DNA of 64,000 nucleotides from Anaerolineales bacterium (lineage in GTDB: Bacteria; Chloroflexota; Anaerolineae; 4572-78; J111), in contig JABTUK010000006.1 in the NCBI GenBank assembly GCA_015075405.1, positions 248,001-312,000 on the forward strand, given 5' to 3'. The position numbers and the translations under genes are program-made. This document shows positions 6,333 through 13,916 of the stretch, in pieces. The notes beneath the pieces were generated by a model. That model searched no databases, was not told the DNA's origin, and saw only the letters and a program-made list of their open reading frames with translations. Every line of letters begins with the position of its first letter. Positions within the stretch are counted from its first letter, which is position 1.

Positions 6333-8585
6333 CTAATACTCTTGGGTTAAGGGCAGCGACACGTAAAACGTCGAGCCTTCACCGACCACGCTTTCCACCC
6401 AAATCCGCCCGTTGTGCAGTTCCACCAGGTCTTTGACCACTGCCAGCCCCATGCCCATGCCCCTCTGTTCAGCGCCGCTTTGACTTTTGAGCTGATAAAA
6501 CGCATCAAAAATGCGTTTCTGTTCGGACCGGGGAATGCCGACCCCATTATCCGTGACCGTCAGTAGTAAACGGGGATGAAAGGTGTTGCCGGCGCGCTCC
6601 ATTTCCACCGAAACTTGGAGGGCCACCTTGCCGCCCGGCGGGGTAAAGCGGCAGGCATTGGACAGCAGATTATCCAGAATTTGTCGAAAATGCTTGGGGT
6701 CGGCGGCCACGGGCGGCAAGTCAGCGGGGATGTGCTGGGTTAACTTTAACTCCCGCAGCCGGACCAATGAAGCCAGGTCACGTAGGGCATCCTCGATGAT
6801 GGCGGCTACCTGGAGCTCTTCAAAGCGGGGCAGAATTTTGTGGCGGTTCTGGGCGCTAATTTGAATGGCATTATCCAGCACCGCCACCATCTGGTCGGCG
6901 CTGCTATGGATAATGCGCTGCACCTGGAGCTGCTCCGGGCTGTACTCTCCCATTTCCCCATGCACAATCAGGTCGGAATAGCCTTTAACGGCGGTGAGGG
7001 GGGCGCGCAACTCGCGGGAGAGGGCGGCAATAAAATCGTTTCTGGCCCGGTCAGCTTTGACCTCCCGGCTGACATCCCGAAAGATGGCCATAATGCCCAG
7101 CCACTCCCCTTCCGGGCTGCGCCAGGGAATGAGCCGGCCCTGAATGGCCCGCTCGTTGCTCTCAAAAAAGGTGGGCAGCGGCTGGTTGCGGCGGGCAAAA
7201 GCGGCGGCCAGGTTCTCAATCGGCTCGCCCGAGTCAATCTGGCCGTAAATGGTGCCAATCGGCTGGTCCAGCAGTTCCCAGCGCAGTTTGCCCAAAATCC
7301 GCTCGGCGGCCTGGTTGACCAGTTGGACTCGCCCGCTGGTATCACTGACCACCACGCCGTCGCTGATGGTTTCTAAAATAGCCAGATGCCGGTCGGGTTC
7401 CTGGGTTTTCTTTTGCACCGTTTCGGCCATGGCCTCGGCTTCGGCCTCAAGCTCTTGATAGCGGCGGCGGTGCTCGACCATCGTGGCAATTTGGGGGGCC
7501 AGTTGGCGGCACAACCGCACATCGCTGGGCCGGATGGGCCGGCTGGTGACGGGATTGCCCAGCATCAAGGCGCCCACCGGCCGCCCTTTGATAACTAGGG
7601 GTTGAATCAGGGTGGGGCCGGCGCGGTCTTCGCGCCACAGCCCGTACAACGAGTCCAGGCCGTTGATATTTTGCTGCGGCAGCAGCAGCGGCTCCTGGGT
7701 TTCGATGGAGCGCTGCAACGGGGGGCAGTGCTCCAAATCAAATCTAACTTCGGCCTGTCGAGCCAGATGCAGCGGGCGCTGCGGGTTGTAAAGGGTCGCC
7801 AGGCGGGCCTGACCGGCCCCCTGAGCCTCCAAAATAAAAATGGCCGAGCGGTCAACGTGGGTAACCTGGGCCATACTGCGCACAATGTGTTCCATAGATT
7901 GGTTCAAATTGGGGATGGTGTTGAGGATTTCACTGACTTCCAGCCAGCGCTGCTGTTCCCGGCTGGAGTCAATGGCCTCTTGGACCAGGGCTTCGGCCAT
8001 TTGCTGGCGCTCGGCATACCTTTGGCGGAAGGTCAGCACGCTTTCGCCGTGAATGGCGCTGATAAAAAAGACGTAGGCCAGCAGATAAATCAACCAGGAG
8101 AGAGTGGTCAAGCCCAACAAACTGAGGAAATTACCGGAGGCCAAAATAAAAGGCACGGCCAGGTGCGGCCAGCGGACCCCTCCGGCGCTGGCCAGGATAA
8201 AAGGCGCGCTGAAAACGGCAATTACCAGGCTGTGCAGGGGCGACGGCGCCGGCCAGTCCGGTATCAAGGTTAAGAATAGCAGGATAATCGCGCCGGCAAT
8301 CCCAACTCTGGCCAGAAGGGGCCAGGGGGCCGGCCAGGCGGCGGGAAAATCAACCAGGGTCCAGACCAGGCAAAAGGCGCTAAAAACCTCCAAGCCCCCC
8401 AGCAGCAGCCGGGCGTCACTGCTGTTTGAGACGCTCAGGTAAACAATTAAGCTGAGGGAGCGGCTGATGACCAATAGAAAAAGCGGTACCAAGCGCCAAC
8501 TGCGGCGTCCCCCGGAAAAACTGCCCAGGCCCAAAATCAAGGCGGCCAAAGCAAGAAAATTAGTGGCAAGGAGATAAATCTGCAT
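6333..8585 (-). CDS. Membrane GAF-PAS histidine-kinase-like protein with Arg in place of the H-box His
   Basis: 750 residues. About seven membrane helices (1-180) precede a GAF-like region (about 212-372), a short coiled coil, a PAS domain (about 400-510), a HisKA region (about 513-580) and an HATPase domain (about 630-746). The ATP site looks intact: N box LDNLLSNACRFTPPGG, G1 TDNGVGIP, G2 GMGMGLAVVKDL. The H box, however, reads FIAALSRELRAPL, so residue 524 is Arg (codon CGC) where the phosphoacceptor His is expected (SHELRTPL). It precedes the response regulator in the same direction. Possible readings are a dead kinase acting as a phosphatase or partner, or an unusual phosphotransfer. Confidence 0.9.
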   Translation of the reverse strand: MQIYLLATNFLALAALILGLGSFSGGRRSWRLVPLFLLVISRSLSLIVYLSVSNSSDARLLLGGLEVFSAFCLVWTLVDFPAAWPAPWPLLARVGIAGAIILLFLTLIPDWPAPSPLHSLVIAVFSAPFILASAGGVRWPHLAVPFILASGNFLSLLGLTTLSWLIYLLAYVFFISAIHGESVLTFRQRYAERQQMAEALVQEAIDSSREQQRWLEVSEILNTIPNLNQSMEHIVRSMAQVTHVDRSAIFILEAQGAGQARLATLYNPQRPLHLARQAEVRFDLEHCPPLQRSIETQEPLLLPQQNINGLDSLYGLWREDRAGPTLIQPLVIKGRPVGALMLGNPVTSRPIRPSDVRLCRQLAPQIATMVEHRRRYQELEAEAEAMAETVQKKTQEPDRHLAILETISDGVVVSDTSGRVQLVNQAAERILGKLRWELLDQPIGTIYGQIDSGEPIENLAAAFARRNQPLPTFFESNERAIQGRLIPWRSPEGEWLGIMAIFRDVSREVKADRARNDFIAALSRELRAPLTAVKGYSDLIVHGEMGEYSPEQLQVQRIIHSSADQMVAVLDNAIQISAQNRHKILPRFEELQVAAIIEDALRDLASLVRLRELKLTQHIPADLPPVAADPKHFRQILDNLLSNACRFTPPGGKVALQVSVEMERAGNTFHPRLLLTVTDNGVGIPRSEQKRIFDAFYQLKSQSGAEQRGMGMGLAVVKDLVELHNGRIWVESVVGEGSTFYVSLPLTQEY

Positions 8586-9015
8586 GACTCAAGTTGGTAA
8601 GGTGCAACAATAAAATTGGTCTTTCAGGATTTCGTGGAGTTTGGACCTGATGCGTGATACGTGATGCGTAATCAGCCTAATCACGCCTCAAATTGCTGTT
8701 GCCCCCGGAATTCCGAAAGTGCCATAAAACTTATCGCTGAGACCGTAGCGGCTGGAAGTCGTCTCGACAGCGTCCATTCCCACCCTGTCGAAGTCTCATG
8801 TATCAGTATAGCAAATCCAACAGGGTGAGACAATGGGCTTTTGGGGGGGTAAGGGGAGAACCATAGCCACCCCTGAAGAAATCCCCAGTAAGGGATTTGA
8901 ACCACAGTGCCGTCCAGCCATTGTTCCGGCTGGTTCAGAAGCAGCGGATAACCTGTAATTGTTTTTGAGATGGGCGCTTTGGATGGGTAAGAGGTAAACG
9001 GAGAGGAAAGACGAA
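8586..9015. other. Gene-free stretch with short repeats
   Basis: No convincing gene was seen. A TGATGCGTGATACG tandem repeat lies at about 8648-8690, an inverted AAATCCC/GGGATTT pair lies near 8878-8898, and a GTCTCGACAG/CCTGTCGAAG motif resembling the REP-like elements at 59.8-60.6 kb lies near 8759-8793. An open frame at 8681-8905 on the minus strand has no ribosome site or recognisable content. Confidence 0.5.
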
Positions 9016-9153
9016 ATGCAAGTTCGCGGCTCGATTGTAGCTAAAGCTTTTGAGGGCGTTCATACCAACTGGCGCGATTATCTGGCGCTGACCAAGCCGT
9101 GAGTTATTTCACTTTTATTATTGATCGTTGGTTCAGCTAATCTAATTTTGTAA
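9016..9153 (+). pseudogene. ctaB: N-terminal remnant of heme O synthase (UbiA-type prenyltransferase)
   Basis: A frame with a plausible ribosome site (GAGAGGAAAG) starts at ATG 9016 and runs 28 codons to DYLALTKP, then TGA at 9100. Reading through the TGA gives VISLLLLIVGSANLIL. DYLALTKP-(R)-VISLLLL is the hallmark N-terminus of protoheme IX farnesyltransferase, so the stop looks like a CGA to TGA change. Only about 45 codons of homology remain before a second stop and a terminator hairpin, so most of the gene is gone. No cytochrome oxidase genes are nearby. Confidence 0.55.
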
Positions 9154-9159
9154 AACAGC

Positions 9160-9183
9160 AGGGGCGGACAACCGTCCGCCCCT
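9160..9183 (-). terminator. Hairpin after the 9208-9570 gene
   Basis: Ten-base GC-rich arms (AGGGGCGGAC/GTCCGCCCCT) with a 4-base loop, followed on the minus strand by GCTGTTTTAC. It lies 25 bases beyond the stop of the minus-strand gene, and is a plausible intrinsic terminator with a weak T-run. Confidence 0.6.
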
Positions 9184-9207
9184 CTGCTAAATCTTAAACA
9201 CTTCTTT

Positions 9208-9570
9208 TTAAGCGTTAATCAAAGCTGCTTCGATTCTTTTGCCGTTCAACAAGTGTTGAAAGGTGCTGGTCAAGATAACCCCTTCCAGGTAGGCCTGAAA
9301 CTCTTCGTCCGTGCCATGCTTTACCTGGGCTTGAAATTCATCGTAATACCAGGCCCGGGAGACCGTATTGGGCTGCTCCAGCCAGTTGCCGTAGCCATAT
9401 TTGCCAATCTGTTCCAGCGTGTTATCGGCGGGAATGCCGACTGCATCCAAAACTACGGCCAACAAATCAAGTTCAAAATAATTCAAATTGATTTTGCCGG
9501 CAAATTCACGCAGTTTGCGGGCATGTTCAAAATGCAGTTTCAGCAATTTGATTAAGGTTTTCTCGTCCAT
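9208..9570 (-). CDS. Conserved-looking hypothetical protein, 120 aa
   Basis: The start is supported by AGGAGATAAACAATG. The protein is soluble and mostly helical by eye: MDEKTLIKLLKLHFEHARKL, then NYFELDLLAVVLDAVGIPAD, a central GKYGYGNWLEQP and a C-terminal half with EFQAYLEGVILTSTFQHLLN. I recognise no family or catalytic motif. It stands alone between the ctaB remnant and the LCP gene and has its own candidate terminator. Confidence 0.65.
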   Translation of the reverse strand: MDEKTLIKLLKLHFEHARKLREFAGKINLNYFELDLLAVVLDAVGIPADNTLEQIGKYGYGNWLEQPNTVSRAWYYDEFQAQVKHGTDEEFQAYLEGVILTSTFQHLLNGKRIEAALINA

Positions 9571-9685
9571 TGTTTATCTCCTATAACCTGCCGGCGGGCG
9601 GCAGTCTCTCTCATTGATTAGAATTAACACCATTGTAGTCACTGAACGAGACGAAAACGTTACGAAATGCGTGAAAAATCAACCT

Positions 9686-10657
9686 TCAAAAAAGTTGGTT
9701 CACCAGCGGCAAAATAACCTCCCAGCGAGGTAGCAACACTTGCGCCCCCAGATCGGTCGTAAAGGGAATAGTCATTTCTTGATTGATACTGTGGCTCTGT
9801 AACCCTTCCGGCCCGACCAGCAGCACCGCCAGCAGCATGGTCGCCAAATCCACTTCATTCAAATCGGTAGTCAGGTAGGTGCGAGCGGCGGCCCAGGCGG
9901 CGGGCAGCCGGGGCCACGCACCGGGCTGAGCCAGGCGCTTCACCAACGCCCGCAGCACTTGCTGCTGTCGCTGGCTACGCCCAAAATCGCTGTCGGTGTG
10001 GCGGGTGCGGGCATAGATCAAGGCGGTTGCGCCATCCATATGCTGGGGGCCGGCGGGAATGACGATGGTCGTATAACCGTAATCATCGGTGGGATAATTT
10101 TCGTCCACAATTGTTTCTGGTACGTCCACTTCGATGCCGCCCAGGGCGTCTATCAGGGCCACAAAGCCGGCAAAATCCACCAAGATGTAACCGTGCAGGG
10201 TGGGACCAAAGTTGTTTTGGACGGTTTGCTTGGCCAGTTCCGGGCCGTAGCCGGGTTGGGTCAACTCGCCGAAGTAGTGGGCGGTGTTGATGCGGTTGGC
10301 GCCCTGACCGGGAATATCCACCCACAAGTCGCGGGGAATGGACAGGAGCGCCGCTTGGGGCTGCTGGGGGTCAAAAGCAGCCAGGATGAGGGTATCGGTG
10401 CGAACGGGGCCGGTTTCGCCGGGACGGCGATCCTGGCCCAGGATAAGCACGTTGAGTTGCCCGCTTTGCCAGGCGGCCAGAAAGACTCCACCAACTAACC
10501 CGGTGATAATTACAAGTGGACAAAGGAGCAGAAAACAGCCGGCCAGCCACCAGCCGGCTCGACGGCGTGGGCGCGGTGGGGGAGTCAGCGGGCCGGGTTG
10601 TCGAATAACGGTGGGAGCATCGGGGTGATGGTAGCGGGGTGGGGGCGGTTGGTACAT
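9686..10657 (-). CDS. LytR-CpsA-Psr (LCP) family cell-wall glycopolymer transferase
   Basis: 323 residues. A proline-rich cytoplasmic start (residues 1-30) precedes one membrane helix (about 35-60), then an extracellular LCP domain: LNVLILGQDRR, RTDTLILAAFDP, LLSIPRDLWVDIPG, RINTAHYFG, LVDFAGFVALIDALGGIEVDV, HMDGATALIYARTRHTDSDFGRSQRQQQVL. The conserved Arg and Asp residues used for polyprenyl-phosphate binding in the family are present. Such enzymes attach glycopolymers from lipid carriers to the wall or envelope. It begins 49 bp after a histidine kinase gene on the same strand, which may control it. Confidence 0.93.
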   Translation of the reverse strand: MYQPPPPRYHHPDAPTVIRQPGPLTPPPRPRRRAGWWLAGCFLLLCPLVIITGLVGGVFLAAWQSGQLNVLILGQDRRPGETGPVRTDTLILAAFDPQQPQAALLSIPRDLWVDIPGQGANRINTAHYFGELTQPGYGPELAKQTVQNNFGPTLHGYILVDFAGFVALIDALGGIEVDVPETIVDENYPTDDYGYTTIVIPAGPQHMDGATALIYARTRHTDSDFGRSQRQQQVLRALVKRLAQPGAWPRLPAAWAAARTYLTTDLNEVDLATMLLAVLLVGPEGLQSHSINQEMTIPFTTDLGAQVLLPRWEVILPLVNQLF

Positions 10658-10706
10658 GGCTAAACCGGTCGAAATGACATGCTCAGGTTCACCGCGTAAT
10701 CTCTTG

Positions 10707-13016
10707 TTATTCGCTCATGGGGTGAGTGTCTTTGCGCCGCCAGTGGCGTGTTTCAATGGCCGACTGTTTGGGGGGTTCTTGAGGTTCAACCCGTTCGACC
10801 GGTATCACAAGAAAGAATTTACTGCCGGGATAGTTGATTTCGTCGTGGCCCAGGCTCTCCACCCAAACCTGACCGCCGTGCGCTTCGGCTATACCTTTGA
10901 CCAGGGTCAGGCCCAGGCCGGGACCGGCGCCCTTAAATTTGGTTTTGCCGGTGCTGTGATGAAGGGTGTCGTCTACCCGGAAGAATTTTTCAAAAATACG
11001 CTCGTGGTGTTCTGGGTCAATACCGATGCCGGTGTCAGAAACCACTACCTCAACCGCTTGTCCCAACTCATCTCGTTCAAGCAGCCGGCCTTCAATTTTT
11101 ATCATTCCGCCATCGGGGGTGTATTTTACGGCGTTGCCGATGAGGTTTTCAAAGGCTTGGACCAGGCGTGTTCCGTCGGCCTCGATGGCCGGCAGTTCGT
11201 CAATGCCGCTTTTGCTAAAGGCAATCCGCCGCTGATCCAGGGTTTGAATATAAGGACGGCTGGCCTGTTCGATTACATCGGCCAGAGCCACCGGGCCCAG
11301 GAACAGGTTCATTTCGCCGATGTTGGCTTCGGTGACATCAAACATCATGTCCACCACGTCCTTCATGCGCTCGCTGCCCTTGGCCACACCCTGGATAATG
11401 GTTTTAACGTAAGCCGGGTCTTTTAGCTCTTCTTCGGTTAAATCTAACAGCATCCGCGAGTAGCCATGAATGTGGGTGAGGGGTGTGCGCAGTTCGTGGG
11501 AGGCAATGGACAAAAAATCGGCCTTATCCTGATCCAGCCCGGCAAGTTGTTCGGTCAACTGGCCCACTTCTTGATTGATAATAGCCAACTGTTCAAACAG
11601 GCGGGCATTGTCAATGGCCGGAGCCACCCGGTCGGCCAGAGCGATCATCAACTCCAAATCTTCTTCATAATAAGCCATTCCCTGAGGACGAGGGCCAAAA
11701 GCCAGCAGGCCGATAATTTCGTGCTGCAATAGGACTCCCACGTATAATTCCATATTCAATGATTTTAGCCAGCTTCGTTCTTGCTCGGACAGTGACCGAA
11801 ATTTGGGCAGCACATCAACATCATATTGGCTAAGCAGTTTGTTTCCTTCTCGTAAGTGACTTATTACCGGGCTGTCGGGGGTAAAATGGCCGGTTGTTAG
11901 TTCGGTCAGGCCCACAGATGAGAGGGGCCGCAGCGAGTAGCCAACCACATCGGCCCGCTCCCGGACAAACACGATTCCCTGCTCTATACCCAGGGTTTCG
12001 ATCATAAGATTAATGACAATATCGCCCAGCCGGTTCAAATCCAAAGCGCTGCTGATGCTCTGGCTGTAATGTTTGACCACCTGGCTTTGGTCGTAATAAT
12101 TCTTACCAAAGATGATGATTGATAAGAGCCGGTGAGAAAAACGCCATAAAGGTGGAAAAATAACAGCTAAGACTACGGCCAGAATCATCGTCCAGAACAG
12201 AACATAGAGATCATTGGAACTGGGGTTGTTACGGCTGATGATAATGGCGGTAGCCAGACCCAGGGCAAATACCGTAGCCAGAATTGCAGTGACGCCCAGG
12301 TAAGATAGGGCGCGCCCGACCAAAAGCTTCAAATCGGGGGCATGATAGCTGAGGGCGGTGTAACCGGCCAAAATGCTGCCTGCGGCCAGCAAAAGCAGCC
12401 CGCCCGAATTAAAGATAGCCGGGCTGACAAATAAGATCAGTCCGCTGACGCTTAACAGCGTCGTGGCAATAAGCCAGTAGCGCAGACGGTTTAAGTATTG
12501 GGTAGCCTGGCGTTTTCTAAAATCCAGAGTCAGGGCAGCCACGGCTGTCACCAGGCCCACCAGCCAGCCCAACCCGGCTACAATCAGCGCAATTTGGCCG
12601 GCCTGATTAATGCCCAGACCTGTTTCGGTTAAAGCACGGCTCGCTGCATCGGCCCAGCCTTGTGGGTTGAAAACAAAAAAGGCCCACAGCAGCAAAAGTA
12701 CCCCCGCGCTGCTCCAATAGATGAGCAGGGTTTTGCGCTCTCTCTTAAGAAAACTAAGGGTTAACGCCCCAAAGGTTAAAATTAACGCCAGTAAAGTAAA
12801 CTGGCTGGTATAATACTGGCTGATAGGCGCAAGGGTGGTAACTTGCAGTAAGCTGACCAACAGCGACAGGTTAAGAAACACACCCAGGGCCGCGTAAAGG
12901 GCCAGATGAATGTCTACACCCTCTCTGGCCCGCAGACGCGAGACGGTGACAACTAACAACAGCCCAAAAACCAACAGAGCGAGACCGACAATGATAATTT
13001 CAGAGGCTATTGGCAT
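10707..13016 (-). CDS. Membrane GAF histidine kinase
   Basis: About 769 residues from the ATG at 13016; a GTG at 13031 is also possible, and neither has a clear ribosome site. Eight or so membrane helices (1-300) are followed by a GAF domain (about 320-480), HisKA with the normal H box ASHELRTPLTH, an N box FENLIGNAVKYTPDGG, and G boxes SDTGIGID and GAGPGLGLTLVKG. The C-tail is basic and short. No response regulator gene adjoins it; the next gene downstream encodes the LCP protein. It probably senses an envelope or membrane signal, which is inference from its layout. Confidence 0.9.
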   Translation of the reverse strand: MPIASEIIIVGLALLVFGLLLVVTVSRLRAREGVDIHLALYAALGVFLNLSLLVSLLQVTTLAPISQYYTSQFTLLALILTFGALTLSFLKRERKTLLIYWSSAGVLLLLWAFFVFNPQGWADAASRALTETGLGINQAGQIALIVAGLGWLVGLVTAVAALTLDFRKRQATQYLNRLRYWLIATTLLSVSGLILFVSPAIFNSGGLLLLAAGSILAGYTALSYHAPDLKLLVGRALSYLGVTAILATVFALGLATAIIISRNNPSSNDLYVLFWTMILAVVLAVIFPPLWRFSHRLLSIIIFGKNYYDQSQVVKHYSQSISSALDLNRLGDIVINLMIETLGIEQGIVFVRERADVVGYSLRPLSSVGLTELTTGHFTPDSPVISHLREGNKLLSQYDVDVLPKFRSLSEQERSWLKSLNMELYVGVLLQHEIIGLLAFGPRPQGMAYYEEDLELMIALADRVAPAIDNARLFEQLAIINQEVGQLTEQLAGLDQDKADFLSIASHELRTPLTHIHGYSRMLLDLTEEELKDPAYVKTIIQGVAKGSERMKDVVDMMFDVTEANIGEMNLFLGPVALADVIEQASRPYIQTLDQRRIAFSKSGIDELPAIEADGTRLVQAFENLIGNAVKYTPDGGMIKIEGRLLERDELGQAVEVVVSDTGIGIDPEHHERIFEKFFRVDDTLHHSTGKTKFKGAGPGLGLTLVKGIAEAHGGQVWVESLGHDEINYPGSKFFLVIPVERVEPQEPPKQSAIETRHWRRKDTHPMSE

Positions 13017-13092
13017 AAAGGTTTTGTCCACAGGGTTAAATCAGATTAATTGTAGCACACATACCAAAAAGTTGACAATGGGGACTTCTGCG

Positions 13093-13845
13093 CTAAAGGC
13101 TCAACGCCACTTGAATAACACCCGTAGTGGAGTTTACCCTGACAGGATACAGCGGCAAAATATCTTCGTCGGCGGGTTCGATGGGTTCGCCATTGCTTAT
13201 ATTCCACATGTAGTAGTGCAGCGGACAAATAATCATCCGTCCTTTTAATTTGCCGCGCAAGAGCGATGTGCCGGCATGGGGGCAAGCCTGGGCAAATGCC
13301 ACAATTTCCCGGCCAGTATTGGCGACAATCATAGAGTGCCCAAACACCTCGACCAACTTCATCCCATTTTTAGGGAGTTCGGCTATGGTCGCAACCGGCA
13401 CAAACTCCCCGGCGTGTGGCAGGGGTGCAGGTGGCTGGTTAACGGCTTGCACGATGTAATAAAGCGGGTGGTTAACCGGCACTTCAATCTGGCTAAAACC
13501 GGCCTGACGCAGGTGGCGGCATAACCTGCCCCGCTTAAAGCGGCGTTCCAAATCAGGGCCAACATCAAGGGGGCCATCGCCCTGCCACTCGATGACCACC
13601 AACCTGGCTCGTTCCGGCAAAGCCGCCAGAAGTTGGTCGAGCCACGTCGTCGCTTCCGCTTCAGCCGAGAGCGCCCCGGTCAGCAGCAGGCCTTGTAGCT
13701 TCGGGCTGATAAAATCGGCTCCAGGCAAAATTTCTTCCGGCCCCAGGGCTAATTTGGCCGCAAAAGCTCCTGCTTCGGGGCCTAAAACAGCCCAGTGTAG
13801 ACCAGATTCGGTAGGTATTATGGTGACAAGATCAGCCAGGTTCAT
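13093..13845 (-). CDS. Rieske [2Fe-2S] protein with a methyltransferase-like N-terminal region
   Basis: 250 residues from the ATG at 13845, preceded by AAGGA. Residues about 150-250 form a Rieske domain with both ligand loops, CPHAG and CPLHYYMWN, 17 residues apart, as in small Rieske ferredoxins. The first 140 residues resemble the end of a class I methyltransferase (ALPERARLVVIEWQGDG, then CRHLRQAGFSQIEVPVNHPL), but no SAM-binding GxGxG motif is visible, so that part may be a degenerate or structural remnant. It could be an electron carrier, perhaps for the Rieske oxygenases at 38 and 49 kb, but there is no positional link. Confidence 0.75.
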   Translation of the reverse strand: MNLADLVTIIPTESGLHWAVLGPEAGAFAAKLALGPEEILPGADFISPKLQGLLLTGALSAEAEATTWLDQLLAALPERARLVVIEWQGDGPLDVGPDLERRFKRGRLCRHLRQAGFSQIEVPVNHPLYYIVQAVNQPPAPLPHAGEFVPVATIAELPKNGMKLVEVFGHSMIVANTGREIVAFAQACPHAGTSLLRGKLKGRMIICPLHYYMWNISNGEPIEPADEDILPLYPVRVNSTTGVIQVALSL

Positions 13846-13916
13846 TGTTCCTTTTATCCAGCCCTCCAACCTTCCAATCTTCCAGCATTACCGATTTTGA
13901 AAATCAAATCTCAACT

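Noticed and set aside
8681..8905. Open frame of 74 codons on the minus strand
   Set aside because: No ribosome site, no recognisable composition, and it runs through repeat sequence.
8878..8940. GGATTTGAACC, which looks like the T-loop of a tRNA on the minus strand
   Set aside because: The bases around it do not form a T-stem, and no anticodon or acceptor arm can be drawn. It is part of a small inverted repeat.
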